Assembly: GCA_014762625.1 (NCBI GenBank)
Contig: JABURQ010000030.1
Coordinates: 1-64,000 of the forward strand
Reading direction: 5' to 3'
DNA length: 64,000 nt
Origin: Planctomycetaceae bacterium
GTDB taxonomy: Bacteria; Planctomycetota; Planctomycetia; Planctomycetales; Planctomycetaceae
The notes beneath the pieces were generated by a model. It worked only from the letters and a program-made list of their open reading frames with translations, did no database searches and was not told the DNA's origin. A program made the translations under genes and the position numbers. Shown here piece after piece: positions 31,952 through 40,740 of the stretch. The number at the start of each line of letters is the position of its first letter. Positions within the stretch are counted from its first letter, which is position 1.

Positions 31952-33454
31952 CTAGTTCCTGGTATCAGTTCTGGTGACTTGGGAAGCATTCTCTTTGGTT
32001 TGCTCTTTAAATCCTGATTCAGGCTTCTCGGTATTCAGTCCAGTGACTTTCACAGCGGCCACCCCTTGCATGCGTTCGTTGCCTTGCGTGACGACGAGGG
32101 TCTTCTTTTTCAGTTTGTCCTTGGGATCGATGGGAGAGACGACCATGAAATTATCGACGGCGATCCCCGTCTCCACAGCAATAGGTCGCGGTTTACCGGT
32201 CTGATTCTTGTCAGTCGCTCCCTCAATGACGTAAATGACCGGGGTCGATCCACCGAGAGTAATCGCATCTTTGGGGACGATGTAGGCGAGTAAACCTGGA
32301 CTCGTTGGAAGCTTTACTTTGGCGAGCATTCCAGCTTTCAATACCGGTACGCCTTTGTGAATCTCGTTCGCCAATCGGATTTTGACGGGGAACGTACGGG
32401 TTTTGTAATCCGCACGAGGAACAATCAGTTCCACAATGCCGTCCCGGGGTGATTCCTCCGCCAGCGAGGGAATATCCACTTTCACCTTCTCACCACGCTC
32501 GATGAAATTGATTGCAGATTCAAGCACATTCACTAGGACATCGACCTCATCAAGGGCCGCTACCTCGGCGACCGGGTCACCCCGATTCACCCAAGCCCCG
32601 GCTTCGGTAAATTCTTTCACAATATAGCCATCAAATTTGGAGCGGATGGTGTACTTCTTCAATTGATCCTGAAGCTTCTCGACGACCTTCGCCTGCATAT
32701 CTCGTCGGGCTTTGGCGATGGCTATGTCTTCCACTCGGGGGCCCTCCTCAGCAAGAGCGGATGCTTCCTTTCTCTCATTGTAGACCTGCTTAGCCTGCTC
32801 CCATTTATACTTGGCTTCCTGCAATTCTCGCTCGGTCACCGCACCACGGTCGCTCAATTTCTTTATACGGTTGTATTCCTTCTCGAGAAAATCCCTGACC
32901 TCCCTTGCCGCTTCCTTTAATGCTTCTGCCTGTCTGATCTCCTCAGGCAAATTGCCTTTATCGAGTTTCATATACTCTTCGTGCAATGCGACGCATTCCT
33001 TTTGCGCGGCTTCAATTTCTAACTCGATTGTCGCCGTCAGCACCTGGGCAATAATCGACCCCGAATCGAATTCGTCAGACTCCTCAGTTCCATCCTGCTG
33101 TTCTGAAGTGCCTTGGCAACATTCCGGGACCTCTGAGTCTTTCTGATCTGAATCCTTTTTCTTGGGAAAGACCTGGGCTGAGACACGGTCCCCTTCATCC
33201 ACCCGTAATTCGATAACTCTGCCATCCACAGCACTTCCGACGATCGCCGTTTTAGTCGGGACAACCGTTCCCACAAATGTCTGAGTGCTTTGCACCTTGC
33301 CGTACAGAATCGGAGCCGCAGTCACCGGCGAAGGAGGAGGATCCGAGCTCTGTTGAGCCGATGAAACCTTGGTCGAAAGGACGAGCAGGATGACCGAGAA
33401 TCCAAAGAGGACAGTATGACGTGTCAATCTCAGTGGCTGAGAGAGGATACTCAT
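31952..33454 (-). CDS. RND periplasmic adaptor (membrane fusion protein)
   Basis: About 500 residues from ATG 33454; a TTG eight codons earlier lacks a ribosome site. After a signal or anchor helix (TVLFGFSVILLVLSTKVSSA) come the half-lipoyl strands (VQSTQTFVGTVVP, VDGRVIELRVDEGDRV). A long hairpin coiled coil follows (roughly residues 130-260), then the second lipoyl half (YTIRSKFDGYIVKEFTEAGAWV), then beta-barrel strands (KVKVDIPSLA). A charged insertion with a CC pair (EVPECCQGTSEQQDG) sits between the first lipoyl half and the coiled coil, which I do not recall in typical adaptors. It bridges the pump and outer-membrane channel. It lies 63 bases upstream of the pump gene. Confidence 0.88.
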   Translation of the reverse strand: MSILSQPLRLTRHTVLFGFSVILLVLSTKVSSAQQSSDPPPSPVTAAPILYGKVQSTQTFVGTVVPTKTAIVGSAVDGRVIELRVDEGDRVSAQVFPKKKDSDQKDSEVPECCQGTSEQQDGTEESDEFDSGSIIAQVLTATIELEIEAAQKECVALHEEYMKLDKGNLPEEIRQAEALKEAAREVRDFLEKEYNRIKKLSDRGAVTERELQEAKYKWEQAKQVYNERKEASALAEEGPRVEDIAIAKARRDMQAKVVEKLQDQLKKYTIRSKFDGYIVKEFTEAGAWVNRGDPVAEVAALDEVDVLVNVLESAINFIERGEKVKVDIPSLAEESPRDGIVELIVPRADYKTRTFPVKIRLANEIHKGVPVLKAGMLAKVKLPTSPGLLAYIVPKDAITLGGSTPVIYVIEGATDKNQTGKPRPIAVETGIAVDNFMVVSPIDPKDKLKKKTLVVTQGNERMQGVAAVKVTGLNTEKPESGFKEQTKENASQVTRTDTRN

Positions 33455-33528
33455 GGATGGACTTTCATTCGAAAGCAATTAGGAAATGTGAAGTTAGGGG
33501 GCTTTTGCGGAGTCTATTAGCATACGAA

Positions 33529-33547
33529 ATGTTAGCTGGCTAACCAT
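33529..33547. promoter_or_regulatory. Inverted repeat, candidate MarR operator for the efflux genes
   Basis: GTTAGC-TG-GCTAAC is a near-perfect palindrome (arms GTTAGC and GCTAAC, two-base centre), with ATG/CAT-like flanks at 33529-33547. It lies between marR and the adaptor gene, where a MarR repressor would act. MarR-family sites commonly have this short, AT-flanked palindromic form. Promoter hexamers are not clear here. Confidence 0.55.
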
Positions 33548-33590
33548 AGGTATCTCTGTGAGAATTCCCTTTCGATAGCGATTTTTATCG

Positions 33591-34067
33591 TCATGATCCG
33601 GATAAAGAGGTGGTACCGAAGGGATTGGCACACGTTTCCCCCAGGTTTTCCCGTATCTTTTCGCACACATTTTGAAACATGGCGAGTTCCTGTTGAGAAA
33701 TTCCCCGAGTCGCTAATTCGCGTACTTCGTGACAGCAGTCAACCATGCGTCCCCAAACCGCTTGAGCTTTTGCGGTCGGGCGGATCAGTTTACGGCGTCG
33801 ATCCTGGGTGCAACTTTCCCGAGTCAACCAGTCGTCTCGCTCCATTCGACTCAAGACCCCCACCAGCGTGGGAGCTTCAATTCCCAGCATATCGGCGAGC
33901 TCTACCTGCGGGACGTCTTCACCTTTCAATGCGAGGCAAGCCAGCACTTCCCACTGTCGTAAGGTGATATCCTCATCCGCCAATCGAGCGGCCACAGCTC
34001 GCCGCAGAGCCTGATTCGTTAATGCAATCCAACAGCCGACACTTTCATCGAAGTCGTATTGCAGCAT
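33591..34067 (-). CDS. MarR-family transcriptional regulator
   Basis: About 158 residues from ATG 34067, with AGGAG upstream; an in-frame TTG at 34088 extends it by seven codons. The winged-helix core is clear: the ITLRQWEVLACLALKG helix, PQVELADMLGIEAPTLVGVL recognition helix, then RMERDDWLTRESCTQDRRRKLI wing with the family DxR pattern. MarR proteins are dimeric repressors released by phenolic ligands or by cysteine oxidation. Several cysteines are present (for example in ESCTQDRR and DCCHE), so redox sensing is possible but unproven. It precedes the efflux adaptor, pump and ATPase on the same strand and most likely controls them. The O-methyltransferase gene diverges from it. Confidence 0.9.
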   Translation of the reverse strand: MLQYDFDESVGCWIALTNQALRRAVAARLADEDITLRQWEVLACLALKGEDVPQVELADMLGIEAPTLVGVLSRMERDDWLTRESCTQDRRRKLIRPTAKAQAVWGRMVDCCHEVRELATRGISQQELAMFQNVCEKIRENLGETCANPFGTTSLSGS

Positions 34068-34272
34068 TGCCTCGCATCTCCTGTGCAATGATTTTAAGGG
34101 GCTCGATCGATTTTATGGCGTGTCGCTGAATGAGGCAAGCTTGTCTTTCACAATGCAAAAAACTGAGTGGTATTTGCACTCCGGGAATTTTCGTATCATT
34201 AGTCTCCATCAATGCTTATGCTGTTGAAAATGACGGCGAGTGAAAAAATCAACCTGCTGAAAGGGTTCTCTG

Positions 34273-35271
34273 ATGGAAGATGCAGTTCAAATGTCGAAAA
34301 TGATTACCGGAGCCTGGGTTTCGCAGTTGGTGTATGTCATCGCCAAGCTCAAAATCGCCGATCTGATCGCGGAAGAACCAAAAACCGCCGAAGAAGTTGC
34401 CGGACTCACCGACACCCAACCGGACATGATGTCCCGTTTTCTCAGGGCCGCAGCCAGTGTGGGGCTCTTTGCCGAAAATGACGAACATCAATTCGAATCA
34501 ACACCTCTGGCGGAGACTTTGCGATCCGACCTGCCACACAGTCAGTGGGCGCTGGCGATCATGATGGGGGAAGAGCATTATCGCTGTTGGGGGGAACTGC
34601 TGTATTCGCTGGAGACCGGCAAAAAATCATTCGACAAACTCTACGGCCAGCCGGTTTTCGAATATCTCGGCGAACATCCCGAAGCGGCCAAAATATTCGA
34701 CGCTGCGATGACCAGCGTTCACGGACGCGAATCTCTCCCGATGGCGAAAGCGTACGACTTCTCTCAATTCGGATCGCTGGTTGATATTGGAGGCGGAAAC
34801 GGATCTCTGCTGGCGACGATCCTGGGAGAACACGGTTCCGTTAACGGGGCCATCTACGATTTACCCAATGTCATCAAACGAACGCGCGAATCATTGGCTT
34901 CTTCGCCGGTGGCCGATCGGATCGAACTGATCTCCGGAAGCTTCTTTGAATCGGCTCCCGAAGGTTACGACTGCTATCTCATGCGGCACATCATCCATGA
35001 CTGGACCGATGAGGAGTGCGGCATCATTTTGCAGAACTGTCACGCCGCCATGCCCGATGGAGCAAAACTGCTGGTCGCGGAAAGTGTGATTCCGCCGGGA
35101 AACGAACCGTTCTTCGGCAAGCTGCTCGATTTGACAATGATGCTCATCCCCGGCGGTAAAGAACGGACCGAGGAAGAGTATCGCAAGTTATTCGCCGAGA
35201 ATGGTTTTACCTTAACGCAAGTCGTCCCGACCGAAACGGAAGTCAGTTTCGTGGAAGCGGTGAAGGCGTAG
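34273..35271 (+). CDS. O-methyltransferase, COMT/acetylserotonin-methyltransferase type
   Basis: A 332-residue SAM methyltransferase with a helical N-terminal dimerisation domain (AKLKIADLIAEEPKTAEEVAGL), followed by the catalytic fold. The SAM motif is LVDIGGGNGSLLATIL near residue 175. The catalytic-His region reads YLMRHIIHDWTDEECGIIL, matching the plant COMT-like LKWILHDW pattern, where the His deprotonates the acceptor hydroxyl. AAAGGG lies upstream of the ATG. It diverges from marR, so the MarR protein may also control it. A phenolic substrate that both induces the regulator and is methylated would be consistent, but is an inference. Confidence 0.88.
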   Translation: MEDAVQMSKMITGAWVSQLVYVIAKLKIADLIAEEPKTAEEVAGLTDTQPDMMSRFLRAAASVGLFAENDEHQFESTPLAETLRSDLPHSQWALAIMMGEEHYRCWGELLYSLETGKKSFDKLYGQPVFEYLGEHPEAAKIFDAAMTSVHGRESLPMAKAYDFSQFGSLVDIGGGNGSLLATILGEHGSVNGAIYDLPNVIKRTRESLASSPVADRIELISGSFFESAPEGYDCYLMRHIIHDWTDEECGIILQNCHAAMPDGAKLLVAESVIPPGNEPFFGKLLDLTMMLIPGGKERTEEEYRKLFAENGFTLTQVVPTETEVSFVEAVKA

Positions 35272-35305
35272 AAGAGAATTCAGACCGAGTCGCGAGTTCG
35301 CCACG

Positions 35306-35333
35306 AAAAAAGCCCAGAGCGAAACTCTGGGCT
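35306..35333 (-). terminator. Rho-independent terminator for the DUF1080-ThuA gene
   Basis: AGCCCAGAG (35311-35319) pairs with CTCTGGGCT (35325-35333) around the loop CGAAA. On the minus strand it is followed by a T-run (A-run at 35306-35311), downstream of the stop at 35386. It may also slow the convergent plus-strand gene ending at 35271. Confidence 0.82.
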
Positions 35334-35385
35334 TGCGAATAGATATCTTTCGGCGTCTCCGCAAACGGAGCGGTGCCGAGATCGC

Positions 35386-36984
35386 TTAACGATTCCATTC
35401 TTTGATCATCGAGGCGATGCGTTCTTTATTAAAGTTCTTGGGAACCTCGTAATCTTGATTCGCCATCAGATCGTCCACAGTCGGCGAGGGAGATGAAATG
35501 CCGCTTTCCGGGACATCGACATGAGCGGTCCAGGCGATGGCGTTCAAGACCAGCTTGCGGAACTGGTCGTTCCCCCAGTTCCAATGGAAATGGCCGCCGG
35601 TAAAACCGAATCCACGACCACCATCGGGACGTTCCCGCGCCCAGGCCATGTGCTGAGGAACGCCGTTGGCGACCGCTTCGCGAACGAAAGGATTACCGCT
35701 GTGCGGACCATCGGGACGAGTCAATGTCGAATCGGGAGGGAGGTCGGTCAGAATCGGAGTCACCCCTTCCATATCCTCGCGAAATCGCATGTGGTAGTAC
35801 CATTCGTCATTGATGGTGAACGGCTTCACCCCGTTGGTGATGGGGTGATTGGGGAGCTGATCGTAAGTCGCGTCCCAATGGGGATTCACGGACCAGTCGG
35901 CTTCGAAGTATCCCCCGGTCCAGTCGAGAAACGCGTTGCCTGATTTTCCTTCCGGCACTTCGACACCGTAGTGGAGACAAACGATGCCAACCCCTTCTGC
36001 GGTCAATTCGTTGAGTTCGTCGATGTGCTCGTTGAACGGATGACGTCCGCCACCGTCGGCGTAGATCACAATCGAATCCGCTCCGTCAAAAACAGACGTA
36101 TCGCTGGGCCAGCCGTTGGTGACCACTTCGGTTTCTATCGGGAGACCGCTGTTTTCCAAAGCCTCGGCGAGCAGCATGCAGCCCGCTTTGTGTTCGTGAG
36201 AACCATAGCCGTGACTCGGACGACCGGCAATCAGAACCACTTTATGTTTGTCAGTCTGCGAAGTTTCTTTCGTGGCGGGGAGATGACGGATTTTGATGTC
36301 TTTGAATTGAACGGTCATCGCCGGTCCTCGGTGTAATTGCAAGGCGATCACGCCATCCGCGCGACGCTGCTCTTTGTCCGAATCGATGCACTCGGCAGTT
36401 TTCACACCATTGATGTAATGGGTGAAGTGGTACCCATCGGCCACGATGCGATAAGTGTTCCAGTCTTCCTTTTTGATCTTCGACTGAATCTCCTTAGTGT
36501 CCCCAAAAGTCTCCAGAACTTTCGGTTTGTGATTGTCGCCGATCTCCGTCTTTTGTCCTCGGAGAGCGAGAATGCCTCTGAATTTTTCTCCATAGAGAAT
36601 CCCCGAATAGGTATCACCCGCTTCGAGATCCCCCTGATAGCCACCGACAATGTGTTTTTCTTCATCAACCACGAAGCTGCGGTATTGAATTCCGCTGTTG
36701 CCGTTGACGATCTTGTACTGACAGGTGAGTTCAAAATTCCCCGGCTTTCCACCTTCCCAGATGATGAAGATGTTGTGTTTGAGATCTTCGGGGGCATTGG
36801 TACGACCGGTAATACATCCGTCTTCCACCGACCAGAATTTGGGATCGCCGTCCCAGTTTTTCAGGCTCTTGCCGTCAAAGATGCTGACCCAACCATCTTC
36901 GTCGGCAGCGTAAGCGGTCGTGGAGAGGCAAACTCCGGCAACCGCCAGAATTATGCCCAGAAATGCAATGTGTGAAAACTTCAT
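35386..36984 (-). CDS. Exported fusion of DUF1080 (concanavalin-like) and ThuA domains
   Basis: A 532-residue protein with a signal peptide (HIAFLGIILAVAGVCLSTTAYA). Residues about 30-235 form a DUF1080 domain (3-keto-disaccharide hydrolase family, concanavalin-like fold), starting WVSIFDGKSLKNWDGDP and including KKEDWNTYRIVADGYHFTHYING. Residues about 245-510 are ThuA-like (KVVLIAGRPSHGYGSHEHKAGC, LHYGVEVPEGKSG, GGHFHWNWGN). ThuA proteins act in 3-keto-sugar metabolism, so both halves could serve the same substrate class in the periplasm. The two domains are usually separate genes. A divergent promoter region separates it from the sulfatase at 37111. Confidence 0.85.
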   Translation of the reverse strand: MKFSHIAFLGIILAVAGVCLSTTAYAADEDGWVSIFDGKSLKNWDGDPKFWSVEDGCITGRTNAPEDLKHNIFIIWEGGKPGNFELTCQYKIVNGNSGIQYRSFVVDEEKHIVGGYQGDLEAGDTYSGILYGEKFRGILALRGQKTEIGDNHKPKVLETFGDTKEIQSKIKKEDWNTYRIVADGYHFTHYINGVKTAECIDSDKEQRRADGVIALQLHRGPAMTVQFKDIKIRHLPATKETSQTDKHKVVLIAGRPSHGYGSHEHKAGCMLLAEALENSGLPIETEVVTNGWPSDTSVFDGADSIVIYADGGGRHPFNEHIDELNELTAEGVGIVCLHYGVEVPEGKSGNAFLDWTGGYFEADWSVNPHWDATYDQLPNHPITNGVKPFTINDEWYYHMRFREDMEGVTPILTDLPPDSTLTRPDGPHSGNPFVREAVANGVPQHMAWARERPDGGRGFGFTGGHFHWNWGNDQFRKLVLNAIAWTAHVDVPESGISSPSPTVDDLMANQDYEVPKNFNKERIASMIKEWNR

Positions 36985-37110
36985 GGATGACCTCGGTCTC
37001 GGGTGAATGTGTGGAGATTTATTGGAAGGTGGGAATCATTGTTTCTATTCTGGATGGAAAGAACCTCTTATTTCAACAGACCGTCTGTAAAATTTCCGAA
37101 GGACATGCTG

Positions 37111-38547
37111 ATGATCGCTCGCCATTTTTCAGAACTCGGGTGCCTGTTTCTGGGAATTCTGACGCTCCTGGCCCCTCAATTGGGCGCCGCTGAGAACCGT
37201 CCCCCGAATCTCGTCTTTATTATGGTGGACGATCTCGGCAAAGACTGGATCGGCTGTTACGGGGCCGACGGCATCGAGACTCCGCACATTGACTCCCTCG
37301 CCGATCAGGGCCTGAAGTTTCACAATGCCTATTCGATGCCTCAGTGTACACCGACGCGAACGACATTATTGACGGGGCAATATCCGTATCGAACCGGCTG
37401 GACCAATCACTGGGATGTCCCTCGTTGGGGCGTCGGTTACTTCGACTGGGAGAAGTACACGACCTTTGCCGAACTGTTGAAAAATGCCGGCTACAAAACT
37501 GCTATCGCGGGGAAATGGCAAATTAACGACTTCCGCGTCGAACCGAACGCGTTGGAGAAGCACGGCTTCGACGACTGGTGCGTCTGGACCGGTTACGAAG
37601 CCGGTAATCCGAAATCCGCCGAACGATACTGGGATCCTTACATACACACGCGGGCAGGCTCCAAAACGTACCAAGGGGAATTCGGTCCCGACATTTATTG
37701 CGATTTTCTGGTGGAGTTCATTCAGAAAAATCGGGACCAACCGCACATGGTCTACTTTCCGATGGCACTGACTCACGGTCCTCTCGTCCACACACCCGAT
37801 GAACCCAAAGCTTCCACCAAATTCGAAAAACAGAAAGCGATGGTTCGCTATACCGACAAATTAGTCGGGCGGATCGTGAAGACCTACGACCAGCTGAAAC
37901 TCCGTGAAAATACAGTCATCATCTTCACGACCGATAACGGCTCGGGAGGGGGCGTGCGTGGAACGGTGAACGGTGTTCGTCCTAGCGGAGGGAAAGCTTC
38001 CAATTACGAAGGAGGTATCTGCGAACCGTTTATTGTCTCGCAGCCGGGAACCATCGAATCGGGAGCCGAGACCGACGCCCTGGTCGATTTCTCCGATCTG
38101 TTGCCGACGTTTTGCGAATTGGGTGGGGCGAACGTTCCCGCCGATCTCACGATTGACGGTCAGTCATTCGCACCGCTGCTGCGGAGCGATGCAAAGGACT
38201 CTCCCCGGAATTGGATTCTTGCGATGGGGCATGGTGCCGGTACTCAGGATGAACAGGGTGTCCGCGGCCGTACCGATTACTTCCATCGCGTGCTCCGCGA
38301 TAAACGATACAAGGTCTGGACCGACGACCATGGAAAGATCGTCCAATTGTTCGATCTGAAGAAAGATCCCGGTGAACAACGAAACCTGATCGAGGAGCCA
38401 CCTCCCGCGGCGAAGGAGCCCTTGCAGAAATTCCGCTCGGTACTGGCGGCCATGCCCGAGAAAGATGCACGACCACTCTATCGTCCGCGCGGTTCTCTAC
38501 CGTGGGACAAACCTGAGAAACGATCGAAACGTCAAAAGGCAAATTGA
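37111..38547 (+). CDS. Exported sulfatase, Cys type (CTPTR)
   Basis: About 478 residues from ATG 37111, chosen because GAAGGA lies seven bases upstream; ATGs at 37003 and 37105 are in frame but poorly placed. A signal peptide (LGCLFLGILTLLAPQLGAA) precedes the alkaline-phosphatase-like fold. NLVFIMVDDLGKDWIGCYG supplies the metal-binding Asp pair. The sulfatase signature CTPTR (Cys79) followed by TTLLTGQYPYRTG marks the cysteine to be oxidised to formylglycine. HKYKVWTDDHGKIVQLF-like C-terminal strands complete the fold. It hydrolyses sulfate esters, probably on marine polysaccharides, outside the cytoplasm. No formylglycine-generating enzyme is in the window. Confidence 0.92.
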   Translation: MIARHFSELGCLFLGILTLLAPQLGAAENRPPNLVFIMVDDLGKDWIGCYGADGIETPHIDSLADQGLKFHNAYSMPQCTPTRTTLLTGQYPYRTGWTNHWDVPRWGVGYFDWEKYTTFAELLKNAGYKTAIAGKWQINDFRVEPNALEKHGFDDWCVWTGYEAGNPKSAERYWDPYIHTRAGSKTYQGEFGPDIYCDFLVEFIQKNRDQPHMVYFPMALTHGPLVHTPDEPKASTKFEKQKAMVRYTDKLVGRIVKTYDQLKLRENTVIIFTTDNGSGGGVRGTVNGVRPSGGKASNYEGGICEPFIVSQPGTIESGAETDALVDFSDLLPTFCELGGANVPADLTIDGQSFAPLLRSDAKDSPRNWILAMGHGAGTQDEQGVRGRTDYFHRVLRDKRYKVWTDDHGKIVQLFDLKKDPGEQRNLIEEPPPAAKEPLQKFRSVLAAMPEKDARPLYRPRGSLPWDKPEKRSKRQKAN

Positions 38548-38580
38548 CATCACGGAAAATGTTTATTTTCGAGCATGAAA

Positions 38581-38611
38581 AACGGCTCTCCGATCAAATC
38601 GGAGAGCCGTT
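38581..38611. terminator. Bidirectional hairpin terminator between sulfatase and ridA-like gene
   Basis: A perfect 14-base stem, AACGGCTCTCCGAT (38581-38594) with its complement (38598-38611), has a three-base loop. It sits between convergent genes ending at 38547 (plus) and 38637 (minus). A-rich flank on the left gives a T-run for minus-strand transcripts. Confidence 0.85.
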
Positions 38612-38636
38612 TGGATTTCAATTTCTCAACATGCTG

Positions 38637-39095
38637 TTAAGCCAGTTCGGCAATCAGTTCGATTTCGACGGAGATGTTGCCTGGAAGCGATCCCATGCCG
38701 ACTGCCGATCGAGCGGCGCGGCCATCTTCGCCCCATAGTTCGACGAACAGTTCGCTGCAACCGTTAATGACGCTGGGATGTTCAGTGAAATCAGGTGCTG
38801 CGTTGACCATCCCGAGCACTTTGACGATCTTTTTCACTTTGTCGAGACTACCGAGTTGGTCTTTCATGGTCGCGAGCAGCGCGAGCCCCGTTTGCCTGGC
38901 AGCGGCTTTTCCTTCTTCCTGGGAAACATCGCTGCCGACTTTTCCGGTAAACATCGTGCCGTCTGGTTTCAGCGGTCCGTGACCGGAGAGGTAAATAAGA
39001 TTACCGGTCTGGATCATCGGGCTATAGACTCCGGCCGGTTTGGGGGCGGGAGGAAGTTCGAGACCGAGTTCGGCAAGTTTGGCGTCTGCACTCAT
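38637..39095 (-). CDS. RidA/YjgF-family enamine or imine deaminase
   Basis: A 152-residue cytoplasmic protein. Family blocks are PPAPKPAGVYSPMIQTGNLIYLSGHGP, then ALLATMKDQLGSLDKVKKIVKVLGMVN, and the C-terminal GRAARSAVGMGSLPGNISVEIE. The Arg of ARSAVG corresponds to the substrate-carboxylate Arg of active RidA proteins. It is slightly longer than typical RidA (about 128). RidA members hydrolyse reactive 2-aminoacrylate and similar enamines formed by PLP enzymes; some paralogues act in other catabolism. It is monocistronic here, so context adds little. Confidence 0.88.
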   Translation of the reverse strand: MSADAKLAELGLELPPAPKPAGVYSPMIQTGNLIYLSGHGPLKPDGTMFTGKVGSDVSQEEGKAAARQTGLALLATMKDQLGSLDKVKKIVKVLGMVNAAPDFTEHPSVINGCSELFVELWGEDGRAARSAVGMGSLPGNISVEIELIAELA

Positions 39096-39276
39096 AATGA
39101 AAACTCCTGAGGGTGAGGTAATTCGAGGGTCTAGTTGGCGAGTGTCAGAAGTTTAATCAAAAATGGACCTGAAATCCCGTCTCACGGCGAGTTTTTCGAG
39201 TCGGGAACGTGGGGCTTTCCGGCTCAGACGGTTACACTTAGCCACAACATACGATCACAGACGACTGGATAACGCG

Positions 39277-40056
39277 ATGGAAACCGTTCAGGGACATCTT
39301 TACGACTACCCGAAGTATTACGATTTGATTTTCGGATCGGATTGGAAAGCCGAGTTTGATTTTCTCGAAGACGTGTTCGAAAAACATACCCAGCGAGTTA
39401 TCGAACGATTGTTCGAACCGGCGTGCGGGACCGGACGCTTGTTGATCAAATTTGCCCAGGCGGGATACCAGGTTGCCGGCAACGATCTGAATCCCAAAGC
39501 GATCGAGTATTGCAACGCCCGGCTCGAACGTCACGGTTTCGCTCCCTCGGCGGTCGTCGGGGATATGACCGAATTCACGGTCAGGAAAAAATTCGATGCA
39601 GCGTTCAATACCATCAATTCATTTCGTCACATCGGAACGGAACAAGGGGCGGTCGGACATTTGAAATGTATTGCCGACGCTCTTTACAAGGGAGGGCTCT
39701 ACGTTCTGGGGCTACATCTCACGCCCACAGTAGGTCCTCCAATTCAATCTGAATCGTGGTCGGCACAGAAAGGAGCTCTGTGTGTTAATTCGCATATGTG
39801 GTCCATCGAACTCGACCTCAAAAAGCGGAACGAGCATCTCGGCATGACGTTCGATATCTATACGCCGAAAAAACAGTTTCGGCTGGAAGATCGCATGGAT
39901 TACAGAACCTACACTGCGAAGCAGTTTGCGGCGCTGTTGAAGAAGGTGCCCGAACTGGAAACCGTCGAAGTGTATGACTTTTCCTATAACATCGATGAGC
40001 CGATCGAAATTGGCCCGACCAGCGAGGATGTCGTCTTCATTTTACGCAAGCGATAA
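39277..40056 (+). CDS. SAM-dependent methyltransferase, class I
   Basis: About 259 residues from ATG 39277, where homology-like sequence begins (METVQGHLYDYPKYYDLIFGSDW); an upstream in-frame ATG at 39163 adds a basic, poorly conserved 38 residues. The SAM motif is LFEPACGTGRLLIKFAQAGYQVAGNDLNPKAIEYC, followed by DMTEF and AFNTINSFRHI. The C-terminal half has YTPKKQFRLEDRMDYRTYTAKQFAALL, resembling small-molecule methyltransferases of the 25/11 type. The substrate is unknown. It is followed 77 bases later by def-fmt on the same strand, but the spacing suggests a separate promoter. Confidence 0.8.
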   Translation: METVQGHLYDYPKYYDLIFGSDWKAEFDFLEDVFEKHTQRVIERLFEPACGTGRLLIKFAQAGYQVAGNDLNPKAIEYCNARLERHGFAPSAVVGDMTEFTVRKKFDAAFNTINSFRHIGTEQGAVGHLKCIADALYKGGLYVLGLHLTPTVGPPIQSESWSAQKGALCVNSHMWSIELDLKKRNEHLGMTFDIYTPKKQFRLEDRMDYRTYTAKQFAALLKKVPELETVEVYDFSYNIDEPIEIGPTSEDVVFILRKR

Positions 40057-40133
40057 GCGGGTGACTCGCGACTTATCGACACAGAATCTATACTGTCGTT
40101 ACAGACTTGAACACCAAGCACGCCGGAAGAGTT

Positions 40134-40715
40134 ATGTCAGCACTGGAAATCGTTCATTATCCGCATCCTGCCCTTCGCTGGAAATCAAAACCGATTCAGC
40201 GGATCGATTCCGAACTGCGGAAAACGGTCGCCGCGATGTTCGAATTGATGTACGAATTCAAGGGGATCGGTCTGGCCGCCAATCAGGTAGCGTTGCCGTA
40301 TCGTCTGTTTATTGTGAATCCGACCGGCGATCCGGATGAGAAAGATCAGGAGATCGTTTTCATCAACCCCGAGATCTCCCAACGAAAAGGAAGCATCGAG
40401 GGTGAGGAAGGATGTTTGAGTTTGCCCGATGTTTACGGCCAGGTCCGCCGGGCGAGTGATATCGTCGTCGATGCCTTCGACCTCTCCGGGCAAGGGTTTC
40501 AATGCACGCTGGACGATCTTCCCGGTCGTGTGGTGCAGCACGAATTCGATCATCTCGAAGGGGTGATGTTTTTCGACCGTATGCAGCCGGATGGTGTGTC
40601 GGAGATTCAGGCCAAGATCGACGATTTCGAGCATGTTTTCCGACAGTCACAAAAGGCGGGAGACACTCCCTCTGACGAAGAGTTAAAAAAACGCCTGAAG
40701 GCTTTGGAACATTGA
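40134..40715 (+). CDS. def: Peptide deformylase
   Basis: About 193 residues from ATG 40134; an upstream TTG at 40107 is less likely. The three metal-site motifs are intact: GIGLAANQV, EGCLSLP (Cys ligand) and QHEFDHLEG (two His ligands and the catalytic Glu). The enzyme removes the formyl group from nascent protein N-termini. It is followed 25 bases later by fmt, the enzyme that adds the formyl group to initiator tRNA, the usual bacterial pairing. Length and motif spacing are normal. Confidence 0.96.
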   Translation: MSALEIVHYPHPALRWKSKPIQRIDSELRKTVAAMFELMYEFKGIGLAANQVALPYRLFIVNPTGDPDEKDQEIVFINPEISQRKGSIEGEEGCLSLPDVYGQVRRASDIVVDAFDLSGQGFQCTLDDLPGRVVQHEFDHLEGVMFFDRMQPDGVSEIQAKIDDFEHVFRQSQKAGDTPSDEELKKRLKALEH

Positions 40716-40740
40716 AAACGAGTCCTGGAAGGATCATGTT

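Noticed and set aside
34154-34178. TGCAAA/TTTGCA inverted repeat in the marR-methyltransferase gap as an operator
   Set aside because: Arms are only six bases with a 13-base centre, unlike typical MarR sites and different from the palindrome at 33529-33547.
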